A stretch of 64,000 bases of DNA. It comes from Paragorgia papillata. Taxonomy: Eukaryota > Cnidaria > Anthozoa > Scleralcyonacea > Coralliidae. Below the pieces are notes generated by a model. The model did not search any database, had not been told where the DNA came from, and saw only the letters and a program-made list of their open reading frames with translations. The stretch is from contig JAWNZC010000001.1 of assembly GCA_035771165.1 (NCBI GenBank), positions 1,980,501-2,044,500 on the forward strand, read 5' to 3'. Below are positions 1 to 11,282 of this stretch, one piece after another. A program made the translations under genes and the position numbers. Positions within the stretch are counted from its first letter, which is position 1; each line of letters begins with the position of its first letter.

Positions 1-87
1 CAGCGGCATTTTGTTATTTTTTAACGCCGTTTTTAACTTGTTCGGGACTCGTGTGAACGTAGCCTATGCCTCAGACCACACAGGTCT

Positions 88-330
88 CGTGTATGGTCTG
101 TGCATCCAATCTCCAAAAACCTATCCCCATGACGTCACCATTTTCACCGTCAGGCGATCAAATTATGCAAAAAGTAATACTTTTTTACAAAACAGTGTTT
201 TAATTTGAAAGTTATTTTTAACATAATTTGATTATAAATGCGTAAATTTTTACCGACAGGTGGTGAAAATGGTGCCGTCACGGGACAGGTTTTTGGAGAT
301 CGATGCACAGACCATACCACCCTGGTCCCA
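88..330. repeat. Fold-back MITE, 5' end of window
   Basis: Two inverted arms surround an AT-rich centre. The left arm (about 91-154) reads GTATGGTCTGTGCATC and continues through CCAAAAACCT and CACCATTTTCACC. The right arm (about 252-320) carries the reverse complement, ending GATGCACAGACCATAC. There is no coding capacity. It lies in an LRWD1 intron upstream of the first exon seen here. Confidence 0.7.
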
Positions 331-539
331 GAGGTTCTGTACCACCCGCTCTTCTCGGCAGCGAAAGCGGCGAGAGAACCTCTGGGCGAAGACGCCACCA
401 ATCTCGCTTCCATGTTGCAGCTTGGCCAATGAAAAGTCTGACCAATTAAAAGTCTGACCAATTAAAACACTTGCCTAATAGATTTACACCCCTCACAGAC
501 ATGAGGCGTGTGTGCTGTGGGGCACAGGCTAGTGTGAAC

Positions 540-1026
540 CAGAGTTGGAAAAAGTATTCAACCTTCCTCCAGATGGGTTTTTAAGTTTAGATAACCTTCC
601 TCAAAATATATAGCGAGAATTTTGTGTTTTGCAACGTTCATAAATACTGCGTGACTTTTGCAGTACCTTGGTTTTCTAGGTTTTCCTAGTAAGCTTTGGC
701 ATACTACAATAGCTACTAATAACTGACCGCTGCTGACTGATAGCCTGCCAACTACCCTCGACTGCTGCGAAGATACAGACATCATAGCAGACATCAGCGT
801 ACATGTCTCACACATGTAACTGCTGCCACTGCCAGTGCTGCATAATTGTTGGTTAGCCAATGTTTTGCTGCAAATCGCATTTCTTCTCGACACCTTGCTT
901 GATCAATTGTAACTTTCTCAGATTACCGAATGTGTTGTTTCACGTGTTTTCCCTTTAAACCTTCCTCACTAAAGTAAACCTTCCTCCGGGTGGTACCCGC
1001 ATACCCGCAGCTTTTTTCCAACTCTG
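540..1026. mobile_element. Non-autonomous hAT-like element with 8-bp target duplication
   Basis: The element begins CAGAGTTGGAAAAA and ends TTTTTTCCAACTCTG, an inverted terminal repeat (TIR). The 8-bp word GTGTGAAC flanks it exactly (532-539 and 1027-1034). An 8-bp duplication plus a CAG tip is the hAT signature. The interior (487 bp in all) has no transposase. Its right end is only 59 bp upstream of an LRWD1 acceptor, in the region where branchpoint and polypyrimidine signals are expected. Confidence 0.85.
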
Positions 1027-1085
1027 GTGTGAACGGGATCTTATAAACATTTTTACAAAACTTTCAATTATTCTTCCATGTTTAG

Positions 1086-1391
1086 AAAGGACTACTTCTT
1101 TATGTGCAACGTGTGGCGGTGATGCAGTGTGCTTTATTGACTGCAAAACTGGAGAAGTTGCTAAGAAATACAAACAACCCGGGGATGTGTTTTATTGCTT
1201 GGCTTGGACTGCCTTCCCTGTTGAACACTCGGGAGTTGTCGAGTATCGCACAGCATTAGCTGTTGGTGGAAGACAGTGTGATATCAGAATCATTCAACCT
1301 GAAGATCTTGTTTGCTGTGATAGTATTGAAGCTCACGAAGGTCCTATAGAAAGCTTACATTTCCATCCGACACAACCAACTTGGCTGTTTA
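1086..1391 (+). CDS. LRWD1: LRWD1 exon a (WD repeats)
   Basis: The acceptor is CATGTTTAG before 1086 and the donor is A|GTGAGT after 1391. The exon enters needing one base from upstream and leaves one base (phase 1). It encodes SLCATCGGDAVCFIDCKTGE through EAHEGPIESLHFHPTQPTWLF, which looks like two WD blades. This is the largest exon of the gene in the window. Confidence 0.88.
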
Positions 1392-1535
1392 GTGAGTAGA
1401 AGTACAAGTAAATGTTTAAAATAGTGGAAAACTGCGAAAATATGAAGGAAAATGTTTTGTTCTATTTTTGGTAAATTTTGTATTTTAAATTCAGTTTTTG
1501 CATCGTAGTTACAAGTAATATACACAATATAAGTG

Positions 1536-1685
1536 ATCGAACTGTATGTATAGGTAATCGTATGATAGCGAGTACAATTAAGGATTTACACTACAAGTGA
1601 TATTTGAAAATTTTGGCATAATTTTCAAATATCACGAGTAGTGTAAATCCTTACTTGTACAAGCAAAATCATATGATTACTCATT
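1536..1685. repeat. Palindromic MITE, copy 1
   Basis: The arms AGGATTTACACTAC and GTAGTGTAAATCCT flank a short loop, with outer flanks TAATCGTATGATAGC and ATCATATGATTA. A second copy of the same family lies at 52864-53000. It is a small fold-back element with no coding capacity. Confidence 0.8.
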
Positions 1686-2600
1686 TATTATATGCATGAC
1701 AAAATTACGACACGTACGCTTCGTACTCGCTCACGCCTTTAAAAACGTCGTGTTTCATTACTTGACAAGAAACATTTTCACTGTGGGTATTCTCTGTACT
1801 CCTTTCAAAATATTTACATGGAATTTTAAGTTCATAGTGGACCACAAGTCGTTGGAAATGTGAAAACTTCCCATTGAAGAATTGGCCACCATTTTCAATT
1901 TTATTGTCCACCATTTTGAATTTTATTGTCAACGTCGTTCCCAGGGCCTTCTCTATTTTTGTTAATTGTACTGCAGTACCAGACTAGTTCCTAGTCCTCT
2001 TTTCTCTCGAACGTATTTTGGTGACGTCACAGAATAGGGATCGAGTGAGAGGACTAGCGGAAAATGTTCGTCTTTATCTATCATGAATCCTGCTGGAGCT
2101 CGGATTCTTTAATCTTTATGAACGAGGGCACTTAAACAAACATCTTCTTGAGAGCAGACAGCAAACGAGTAGGTTTCTTTGTTTTACATTACGTTAAAAG
2201 GTTGTTACATACGAGGCTTTATAAAGTAGTGTTCGGCGTAGGAAGTGATTGTGTTGAAACACATTTATACAAATCGAAATATGCTATTTTAACGTTTCGG
2301 CAGTAGACCAACCTTGCTATATGATGTTATAAAGAATTGTGCAGACCGACGTGAGTGTTATCTGCCTTGGTTTTCCGCCAAACGTCCGTTTGGTGCTTGT
2401 ATAAGTTGGGGCCAGTTTTGGGACCATATTTGGGGCCAAGCAAAACATTTTATTCCAGGACTCTCACAATTTCGGTCTGCCGCTAGACGTTAAAAAGAGA
2501 GGCCTGGGAACCAGGCTGCTGCAGTATAATTAATAAAATAATTGTACTCCTCTCAACCAATCAGAATGCAGTAATTTTGTCTGCGTATAATAAGGGCATT
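1684..2600. mobile_element. TIR MITE, interrupted by a hAT insertion
   Basis: The left end ATTATATGCATGACAAAATT and right end AATTTTGTCTGCGTATAAT are an imperfect TIR. The sequence matches 51410-51746 in inverted orientation, but is split at 1979 by a 540-bp element. The uninterrupted copy allows the original to be read across the insertion. It has no coding capacity. Confidence 0.8.
1979..2518. mobile_element. hAT-like non-autonomous element, full copy, 8-bp TSD
   Basis: The ends CCAGACTAGTTCCTAG and GGCCTGGGAACCAGGCTG form an imperfect TIR of about 20 bp. CTGCAGTA flanks both sides (1971-1978 and 2519-2526), and the empty site at about 51490 carries one CTGCAGTA. Partial copies of the same family lie at 12102-12490 (inverted) and 17969-18480. 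There is no transposase. Confidence 0.88.
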
Positions 2601-3039
2601 TACAACGGCGAGACGAATCAGGTTATCCAATTCACACAGCTGTTAAAATTGACCGGAATTTTTGTGTTTATCAGGACGAATTTGTATCCGATTTACACCA
2701 CCTGATTAAACATTAATTTCTTTTGAATATTTTTCATTAATTATTAATGATTGGATAACATAATTCAGATTTCCAATAGACCCTTTTAATAAGTATAGAA
2801 TACGTAATTTTCGCTCTTTGATGTCAATTTCCTTTCAATTTTTCTTTTGAATTCTTTTCAATTACGTGTATTGTCTTAGCTTTTGTTTTATATATTTTCA
2901 ACAGAATTCAAAAGGCTGAAAATGGCGGAAAATGACGTAATCTACACTACACAAGGGTCTATAAATTCAAAACGCGATAAAATAAAAAAATAGAATAAAA
3001 TAGTCAGAATAAAATAGAACGGTCTTCTTTCCAAGCATT

Positions 3040-3540
3040 AACTACTTAATAACCGAGAGTGAGGTCTTTACGGCAAAATATTAAACCGAGGTCTTGTTGT
3101 ATTGACCGAGCGATAGCGAGGTTAATACGCTCAAGACCGAGGTTTAATATTTTACCGTGAAGACCGAACGGTCGAGGTTATTAAGTAGTTTATTATATGG
3201 CACTTTTTATTTCAAAATCAATCTTGTATTTCTTGCTCTTCGCTTCCTTTAACTTCGTCAAAACACCGAACTAGCGTTATTTTCTTCTGTTTCTTTCTCG
3301 TCTGGATACTAGAATTTACTTTAATAATGTTCATCGTCATCTATTTCATCTATTTTCGCCGTTTTTCGGCAATAAAAGTTTCTTATTAGGATTTTTTGTT
3401 TGTTTCCAATCGTAGGGCATTAACAATTTTCATAATGCCCGTGGGCATTACGGAGAAATCTCGCCCCGTCAGCAACCAATCACAGCGCGTGATTTTACTG
3501 ACAGTAATCCGTGCCATATAATAATATATGTTATTGTATA
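3040..3540. repeat. MITE family A, copy 1 (uninterrupted)
   Basis: A palindromic block (3040-3195) has arms TAACCGAGAGTGAGGTC and GACCGAACGGTCGAGGTTA. It is followed by a TIR unit that starts TTATTATATGGCAC and ends GTGCCATATAATAATA. The same order recurs at 7740-9030, where it is interrupted at 8124. A diverged relative of the palindrome lies at 4955-5115. It is non-coding. Confidence 0.75.
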
Positions 3541-3544
3541 TTAT

Positions 3545-3690
3545 AACAATAGAGGTGATGTTCGTGGGCATAAATATGTTTTTGGCCCAACTCAGGCTTA
3601 TTTTAGCCCGAGCCGAAGGCGAAGGTTAAAATTAGCTCTGAGAAGGGCCAAAAACATATTTATGTCCAAGAACATCAACTGTATTTACTA
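3545..3690. repeat. Fold-back repeat
   Basis: GGGCATAAATATGTTTTTGG and CCAAAAACATATTTATGTCC are inverted arms around AGCCCGAGCCGAAGGCG. The rest of the intron up to the next exon (3690-4098) is AT-rich and shows nothing recognisable. Confidence 0.7.
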
Positions 3691-4098
3691 TTATAATAAT
3701 TTTAGTGGGCATTTGGAAGAAAATTAAAAACAGTACAGTAAACAGCATCTTGAACAGTGCCGCCACCCCGTTGGCGTGTATTTCATTGCAATAAATATTT
3801 ACAGAACTTAGATGTAAACTTGGCAGAAAAACGCAACATTTTTCATCAAAACAATTTTGCTCCAAAGTATTGACAAGAAAAGTATACAATTCCGTAAACA
3901 ACAAACCAATAGTGATTTAGAACTGTTAAAGTGATAGGCCCAAATATAATTTTTAGCCCGCTGAATTCTTCATTTCAGCCCGCAAAATACACCACAATGC
4001 CCGATAAAATTATTATAATGTATTATATTATAAAATTTCTATGATTACACATGTATTAGGTTGAAAATATATTTTTTTATTATACTGTATTTCGTCAG

Positions 4099-4174
4099 GT
4101 GCTGGAGATGATTGTCAAGTCGTTTTGTCTGAATTGGGATTGCTTGGTACTTCGAAAACAAACTCTAGATCTTC
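4099..4174 (+). CDS. LRWD1: LRWD1 exon b
   Basis: The acceptor is TTCGTCAG and the donor is TTC|GTAAGT. Joined to exon a it reads SAGDDCQVVLSELGLLGTSK, in frame. It enters in phase 1 and leaves two bases. It has little similarity to recognisable motifs on its own and is supported by phase compatibility and strong splice sites. Confidence 0.75.
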
Positions 4175-4175
4175 G

Positions 4176-4275
4176 TAAGTAATAATAATTATAATAATAA
4201 TTGTAATAATTATAATAATTATAATAATTATAATAATTATAATAATTATAGTAATTATAGTAATTATAGTAATTA
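4176..4275. repeat. ATAATTATA-type microsatellite, next to an exon donor
   Basis: A run of TAATAATTA units starts immediately after the donor GTAAGT of exon b. A related tract (AATTTTAATA, AATACTTTT) lies at 4585-4680. Confidence 0.85.
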
Positions 4276-4299
4276 TAATAATTATATAGAGAATAATAC

Positions 4300-4540
4300 A
4301 TGATGTGCGGAAATATGAAATTTATTTCGAGTGTTGACCAGGATATCTGGTCATATCCTGTTCAACACGAGAAATAAATTTCATATTTCCAAGCATCCAT
4401 GTATTGTTCTGTTTATTATATAAAAAAATTGTCCTATTGCCTTGCAAAATTGCATTAAACTATAATGCTGATTCAGCGATAATCGTCACATGTGCGATTA
4501 TCATAAATAATCGCACATGTGAGATTATCACTTTTATTAG
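4300..4540. repeat. Two small fold-back repeats
   Basis: At 4310-4385, GAAATTTATTTC and GAAATAAATTTC arms surround ATATCTGGTCATATCC. At 4478-4535, GATAATCGTCACATGTGCGA pairs with TCGCACATGTGAGATTATC. Both are non-coding hairpins. Confidence 0.65.
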
Positions 4541-4811
4541 TGGCGGAAAAATCAATAAAACACTCTATTTTATATAATAAAGTAATTATAATAATTATAA
4601 TAATTATAGTAATTTTAATAATTTTAATACTTTTAATACTTTTAATACTTTTAATACTTATAATACTTATAATACTTATCAGATTATCAGAATTGTAATA
4701 ATAGTAGATAAAGATGGAAAAAAGGGATGTATATTTTGAACACTAATTTGTGCTTCTCATATCGTTTTCCTCGTTTTCTATACTAAAAGTATCGATTCTG
4801 TTTTGTTTCAG

Positions 4812-4943
4812 CATTTTGATGAAATTAAAAACTCAAGGTATCTTAAGATCACTTACTATTCCTCGACATGGCGAGGTTCTTGTTGGAGGAGGGGATAAAG
4901 GATGTACAGTTTGGTCGATTATCACCTGTGTCAATAAGAATAG
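4812..4943 (+). CDS. LRWD1: LRWD1 exon c (WD blade)
   Basis: The acceptor is TTGTTTCAG and the donor is AATAG|GTATGG. It encodes ILRSLTIPRHGEVLVGGGDK followed by GCTVWSIITC, a typical WD-repeat strand ending in VW. The phases (in 2, out 2) match its neighbours. Confidence 0.85.
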
Positions 4944-4954
4944 GTATGGTAGAT

Positions 4955-5115
4955 TAACTTCTTACTAACCGAGAGCGCGGTTATTACGGAAAAATATCGG
5001 AGCGAGGTCTTGACAGTACGGACTGAGCCGGTAGGGCGAGGTCTGTACGTAAAGGACCGAAGTCTGATATTTTTCCGTAATGACTAAGCGGACGAGGTTA
5101 ATAAGAAGTTTATTA
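4955..5115. repeat. Palindromic block related to MITE family A
   Basis: TTACTAACCGAGAGCGCGG and the inverted GACGAGGTTAATAAG flank GGTCTTGACAG and AAAGGACCGAAG arms. The layout is the same as 3040-3195 but the sequence has diverged. Confidence 0.6.
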
Positions 5116-5157
5116 TGTGGCCTTTTGAAACAACATACCTTACATTAGGGAGCTTAA

Positions 5158-7272
5158 GCAAGCGGCGTTTTTGACAACACGGACGTCAGATGTCCGCGAG
5201 TAGACTGGATCTAAAGCGGCGTTCGTGGCGTCGCGTCTTTACGTTAAGCAACTCGCGTTCTTGACGGCAAAAACGTCTAAAGGCTATAGTTGTTTTTACT
5301 TTTTAAACAAACCAATAATCATCTGTGCAAACAAGTATGTAAGCAAAATCTTTCCGCCTAGCTAATAAAGAGGTATAAAACAGTTTCAGAAGTGGAATAA
5401 ATTAATTAGAAAACCAAAAAAGTACAACAAAAATAGTTTACTTCATGATGCCCACAAAGCGTATAATCCTGAAAGAGTATAAAACTGGATTTTTATGTAG
5501 TAGTTAAAATATGAGCGGCCGATCTTTATGGGCATTTACAATGGCGAGCCAAAGGCGACCCATTGTATATGCCCATCAGCCCATAAAGATCGGACTCGAA
5601 TATTTTAACTTATACTTTAATATCAAATTCTAAGTGTACATGATGAATACTTTGTTTAAGAGTTGTAAGAAACGTTAGATAAGATCATTTTAACTCAGAA
5701 AAAACTGAATTTGAGCCGCTAGTGTCTAATAACTTTGATAAAACATTCATGTTTTATTAATCAATGTTTTAACAGTATTTACAAACACCTGATTAAACAT
5801 TAATTTCTTTCGAATTCTCCTTATGAATTATTAATGAATTTGATAAGTTACAATAAATGTTTATTTGAATAATACAGTAATACAATTTTTGAACAACAGA
5901 CTATATGACAGTTAAAAGAGTACAGAAAATAATGTCCAATATATTATCACTTGCAGTGCCATAATCTTGATTTTGCCCACATAAAACTGATAAAAGTCAT
6001 TGGGCTTGACTTGATACTTGTCACAGTTTGTTTACTCATGTAGTCCAGCCTTTTATAGCTTACTCTAGCTGTTTCCATCCACTTCTTTTAGATTTTTCTT
6101 TGTTGTATTAGCTGTTATTATAAATATACAAAAAATATATTACAAGCTACACTAATGGAACACCATCAGAAAATGTAATTTAGAATGTGCACGAACTTAG
6201 GATATCAAGTAAAACAACTGAAGTGTATTAAAATGAAGTTAAAATTCAGAAACTATTGAGAGCTCGAGGCAGTTTTTAATGAATCAGGATAAACTATAAC
6301 TAGTGATATTTCCTTATGAAATGCTCGAGGCCGGACAAGCATTTGGACACTAAAAAATAAAGTTTGATTGTGCTTGTAAAAAATAGAATATACGGACTGC
6401 ATTTTATCGATTAGACAATTGTGAAATGCAATTGTTATTGGACATCTTAAAATCAGAGATTCTTTCAAGACAATGTAACCTGTGATTTACTAAAACCCCA
6501 AAATTTCCGACAGCTTCTGCATGAGCTTATGCAACAAGATAACTTTGAAAACTTGTATAGCTGTCGTTTTGCTTTGCTCAAAAGGACTCGACGCTTCTAA
6601 GCAAACAAAACTGCATGCCCAGAAAAATAGTTTTTAATACTCTTCTAGATTATTTCTACGGGTAAAATGCTTCAAAATTTTTGGTAAACTATAAACTTTA
6701 CAAAACACAACTGCCTGAAACTTGTTTGTAAAAATAATGACATTCGCTGTGGGAAATTCTGAAATTTAAATTATCGAAGTGATATCTCAAACAAAATGCA
6801 TGATCTTGTGAACACAATTTCATTTCAAAAGGTCTTGGTCTTGCTAACAAGCGTTACACAAGCAGTAAAGACGGATAAACGAGTAAAACGGCCAACTACA
6901 CCAGCTTTTAAATGAAATATATGTGTGAAAACGCTTTTGGAGGAACTAAAAACAGAAGACATCTACTGTAAAACATCGGTTTATTAACCGAAGCTATATC
7001 TGCCGTAAAAATAGTTGACATGAATTTGTTTCTAAAGATTCGGTATAATATGCATTTGAGAACACTATCTATAAACGTTTTACTGCAAAAGATGTAAAAT
7101 TTGGTCCAGAAATTACACTTACCTTGAGACGTTCTTGACCTTCAACACGTACGGCAAAGCTTGAGGTTTGGCGTCGATGACTTGACTTCACAGACGTGAT
7201 GTCCTCAAACCCCGCGAAAACAACGACAATTTACTTCCGGTTGACGTCCGTGTTGTCAAAAACGCCGCTTGC
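5158..7272. mobile_element. 2.1-kb TIR element with TTAA target duplication
   Basis: The ends GCAAGCGGCGTTTTTGAC and GTCAAAAACGCCGCTTGC are perfect inverted repeats for at least 18 bp, and the match continues through AACACGGACGTCA. TTAA flanks both sides (5154-5157 and 7273-7276), so the target class is that of piggyBac or Kolobok elements. No long ORF is present, so it is non-autonomous. The interior holds an internal hairpin at 5520-5600 and a sequence AATTTCTTTCGAATTCTCC (about 5800) that recurs elsewhere in the window. Confidence 0.85.
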
Positions 7273-7487
7273 TTAAAAATATCTTACGTGATACGTACTT
7301 AGTGTGACCTCAAGCGCGTGATATAAACTCATCGTTTCCAATGTTGTTGCTCTTGTTGTATCTCTTTTGGAATCCTAAAACTCGCTTCCAGATTGCTCAT
7401 CGTCCGACCTGTACATGATTTAGTCCATATATAGGTTGAATTCACAAAATAGTTGCGGTTTTATTTCGTTGTTCTTGTGTAAACAAA

Positions 7488-7730
7488 ATGGCTGGCAAAA
7501 CCCGTAATCGACCGCGGTCGATTACGGAAAATAATAGACCGGGACGTGACGCGTCTCAGCCAATGAGAACACACGATTTCAACGGAAGTAACTTGTGGCA
7601 TATAATAAAACCAACTAAACTAACTGAATTCCATTTTCATAACTCGATCATTACATTACATCACATCACATCACATCACATCACTAAACTAAACTAAACT
7701 AATTCGTTACGCAGTATTACTCGTACTCCT
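7488..7730. repeat. Repeat-derived segment with CATCA microsatellite
   Basis: CGTAATCGACCGCGGTCGATTACG is a palindrome at about 7503-7526, split here between AATCGACCG and CGGTCGATT. A short CATCA tandem at about 7650-7685 and an AAACT tandem follow. No gene is seen. Confidence 0.5.
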
Positions 7731-7739
7731 ACTTGCTGT

Positions 7740-9030
7740 TATTAACTACTTAATAACCGAGAGTGAGGTCTTTACGGTAAAATATTAAACCGAGGTCTTG
7801 CTGTATTGACCGAGCGATAGCGAGGTTAATACGTTCAAGACCGAGGTTTAATATTTTACCGTAAAGACCGAACGGTCGAGGTTATTAAGTAGTTTATTAT
7901 ATGGCACTTTTTATTTCAAAATCAATCTTGTATTTCTTGGTCTTCGCTTTAACTTCGTCAAAACACCGAACTAGCGTTATTTTCTTCTGTTTCTTTCTCG
8001 TATGGATACTAGAATTTACTTTTATAATGTTCATCATCATCTATTTCATCTATTTTCGCCGTTTTTTGGCAATAAAAGTTTCTTATTAGGATTTTTTGTT
8101 TGTTTCCAATCGTAGGGCATTAAAGTGTCACTAAGACGAAAAATCGTCAGTCTTTTTTTTTTTATCTTATCATAAAGTACATTTAAAATGAGGGTGAACG
8201 GCGTTTGTGGTTTGTCAATATCTCATCTCGTTCAAGAGATATTCACGTTTTGGCAATATGCAAATTTATGGCTGATGACGTCATTTACTCCAAACGAGCG
8301 AAATGAAAATCGTAAAATAAGGAATATCTCTGGAAATAAACAATAGAACGTGCTTAAACTTTGTATGCTTATAGTATCTCATAAAATACACTTCTCTGTG
8401 GAACCTTTGTGATTGCCATGGTAAGCGCATGCTCTCAGGTTACTCTAAACCTTAAAAAGGGAGTTATCATTTTTGCCTCATTGTTTAAAAATAGAAAGAT
8501 TTAAACGCTTGAATTACAATGGCTACATAAGCCCTAATCGTCACATTTATTCGCTGGAGTAAACGCTACTTGATTGCTGATAAATAAGAAAATTTAATTT
8601 TATCATTGGATGGGGCCAGGAACCAGCAGTTTCCACGAAAACAACTAAAGTTCCACAGTGAAACGTATTTTATTTAATACTATAAGCATGCAAAATTTGA
8701 GCACTTTCTATTGTTTATTTCTAGAGATATTCCTAATTTTACGATTTTCATTTCGCTCGTTTGGAGAAAATGACGTCATCAGCCATATAATTTGCATATT
8801 TCAAAAACGTGAATATCTCTTGAACGAGATAAGATATTTACAAACCACAAACGCCGTTCATCCTCATTTTAAATCTACTTTATGATTACATCAGAAAAAG
8901 ACTGACGATTTTTCGTCTTAGTGACACTTTAACAATTTTCATGATGCCCGTGGGCATTACGGAGAAATCTCGCCCCGTCAGCAACCAATCACAGCGCGTG
9001 ATTTTACCGGAAGTAATCCGTGCCATATAT
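7740..9030. repeat. MITE family A, copy 2, interrupted
   Basis: It is nearly identical to 3040-3540 (TAACCGAGAGTGAGGTC palindrome, then TTATTATATGGCAC to GTGCCATATATAATAATA). It is split at a TTAA by an 805-bp element at 8124-8928. Copy 1 reads GGGCATTAACAATTTTC straight through at about 3416-3432. Confidence 0.8.
8124..8928. mobile_element. TTAA-target fold-back element with long arms
   Basis: The tips are AGTGTCACTAAGACG and its reverse complement. TTAA is duplicated (8120-8123 and 8929-8932), and the unoccupied site with a single TTAA is seen in copy 1 of the host repeat. The arms stay alignable for more than 250 bp, including GATATTCACGTTTT, TGACGTCAT and CGAGCGAAATGAAAATCGTA. It has no transposase. 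It is fold-back-like, with a Kolobok/piggyBac type target. Confidence 0.88.
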
Positions 9031-9368
9031 AATAATAACATTTAGTTTCGGTAACCGCTAACTATTTATATATAATTTAAATTTAGACCACAGTAATTGA
9101 CTCATGCTGTTGTGGTCACCCTAACATAAATTACAGCGTTCGTAAAACAATGGCAGTGATTTTGTTTGATAATTTTTTACAATGGCGAAGCTATATAAAT
9201 AAATAAATAAACTAAAATATAGTGTTCGCAATAGGCAAACACGTTATTGACGTTAACACGATGTCGAGTGATGTTAACGTTTTTATAAAAAAAAGTTTTT
9301 GGATCACTCGATAGTCTTTTATTCCTTTTGTTTTTGTGCTGATAATGGTTTTGTCTTTGTTGTTGTAG

Positions 9369-9454
9369 TGATCATCCATTGTATGAACTGAATTTTCCTG
9401 GAAAGAAGAAAGTTCCTTTAGATTGTGTGAAATGTTTAAGTGATCATGTCATTG
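9369..9454 (+). CDS. LRWD1: LRWD1 exon d
   Basis: The acceptor is GTTGTAG and the donor is ATTG|GTATGT. It reads SDHPLYELNFPGKKKVPLDC then VKCLSDHVI, in frame between exons c and e. It enters in phase 2 and leaves one base. Confidence 0.8.
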
Positions 9455-9767
9455 GTATGTGGTTTGTACGCTTTTATTGTCATGTGGCAAAATAATTTTG
9501 ACATAATATTCTCTGAAATGTTGTTCTCTAAAATGTATATTCAACGCTAAAAATCTCTTCATGGTGGGGTGGGGTGGAGTAGGGCACGGTACGGTACGGT
9601 CATAGGGCGCTTTCCAATTGACAAGGTTAGACCGATCAGTCCGGCCAGAATGGACTTGCTTTTGATTAGGACCAAATTTTCCAGTCAGACCATCCCAGGT
9701 CTCAAACGAATCGTGTTCCATTTAACCGGACTGACCGGTCTAACCGTGTAAATGGAAAGCCCCCATC

Positions 9768-10080
9768 GTTAATAGAACATATAGATGGTTTGGAAACTCG
9801 TCCAAAGTGATTGTTCTATGTTTTTGTTCAAGTTTATGGAAATTTGTGCAATTTCACGGTATAGTATTTTCTGTATAATGAAGCAGTCATCCAATAGCAA
9901 CGCTCGGGTTTAATTAGTGAGTTGCTTCATCGTCACGTGTTGTGGTGCTTCATCGTCACGTGTCCATAGAATTTACTTCCATATAAGGAACTCCATTGTC
10001 AGTTCAACATGACCATGCTTCATGTTGAAAGACAATAGAGCTTCCAAACCATGTATATGTTCTATTAACTATGGTGCGGT
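9768..10080. mobile_element. TIR element, copy 1 (GTTAATAGAACATATA ends)
   Basis: The left end GTTAATAGAACATATA and right end TATATGTTCTATTAAC are inverted. The interior includes TGATTGTTCTATGTTTTTG and CACGTGTTGTGGTGCT. A second copy lies at 26353-26668 inside another MITE. It is non-coding. Confidence 0.8.
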
Positions 10081-10165
10081 ACAGCGCTCAGGACAGAGCA
10101 GTACAGGACAGGACAAGAGAGCACAACATCAGTTGCCGTTACTAATGTGTCAACCTTACTTTCAG

Positions 10166-10227
10166 CAACCAAGCGTGTCAAGGAACCGTGTATTATGTTG
10201 TATTATTCAGAATCCGGCTTTCGAAAG
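10166..10227 (+). CDS. LRWD1: LRWD1 exon e (62 nt micro-exon)
   Basis: The acceptor is TTACTTTCAG and the donor is AAAG|GTAAGT. It encodes ATKRVKEPCIMLYYSESGFR. It enters in phase 1 and leaves in phase 0. It was found from phase constraints: the only other candidate acceptor nearby (10769) gives a stop in the required frame. Confidence 0.75.
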
Positions 10228-10254
10228 GTAAGTAAGCGTTAATTATTGTTCACG

Positions 10255-10640
10255 AGTGTGATAAAGGATTTATTTTTGCGAGTAAAGCTTTAGCAAGTTT
10301 TTTCGTGTTTGGATCCCCTGATGAAACATTCCTCCTCGTGTATGATGTAATATATCATACACGAGGAGGAGTGTTTCATCAGGATATCCAAACACCAAGA
10401 CGTTTGTTGAACAAACTTTGAGCATCTCAAACAAATCAGTATTTTAAGAGAAATTCAAGGTAAAAGTTTCCTTAATTTATGTAATTTCTTCCTCCGATGT
10501 CCAAACCACAGACACTGTACTGATTTCCTTTGTGTTTTCCTCATGAATTATTAATGAGTTTGAGATATATTACATCATATCCTTTATACAGAGAATACTA
10601 ATAAATTGGCTTTTATGAAAACGTTTCTTGCTCTTTTTTG
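10255..10640. repeat. Hairpin and dispersed-repeat segment
   Basis: CCTCCTCGTGTATGATG and CATACACGAGGAGGAG form a hairpin at 10328-10372. ATCAGTATTTTAAGAGAAA (about 10435) recurs at 49985-50000. CCTCATGAATTATTAATGAG (about 10538) recurs in inverse form at about 29300 and in related form at 2720 and 5815. Confidence 0.6.
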
Positions 10641-10848
10641 ATCAACGAATACTGCATTATAATACAATACGTTTGGCATGGGCACGCAAGCATTAGAAAA
10701 GACGTAGAAAACACGGACACGCGTTGAAGAGCACGTTTTCTGAACGCTTGTACGTCCACTTTGTTACAGATTTTATTTGCTGTCGGCAGTAAAATTCATG
10801 TTGTAACTGGTATAACTCTATTACCTCCGTCAGGAGGTTGTCTTTTAA

Positions 10849-10951
<103 letters not shown>

Positions 10952-11066
10952 GTAGGTCTCGTGTGCTAGCCTGGTTAGCGGGATGGCTCGTTTTCTTCTT
11001 AAACATCTCTGTTAAACCGCTGACGTAGGTATATGCAGTCTCTGAGTGCTCTCTTGTTTGTTATAG

Positions 11067-11142
11067 AATGATGCTTCTCCTGCTTATCGTCTGCCATGGA
11101 AAGTGACAGATACTCCATTTATTAAGTTCAATTTTCGTGCAG
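11067..11142 (+). CDS. LRWD1: LRWD1 exon f
   Basis: The acceptor is TTGTTATAG and the donor is GCAG|GTAATG. It encodes NDASPAYRLPWKVTDTPFIK then FNFRA. It enters in phase 0 and leaves one base, matching the next exon, which completes an Asp codon. Confidence 0.82.
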
Positions 11143-11282
11143 GTAATGACGAAAAAGATGTACATGTACTCACTACTCAGTGCCGTAATGGAGCTACTGA
11201 GGTGGTTCCTTTTGTTGATTTTCGTTTGAGGGGGCCCGGTATGCTTACCTTCCCCTTTCACGATATCAAAAACCATAGAAGC

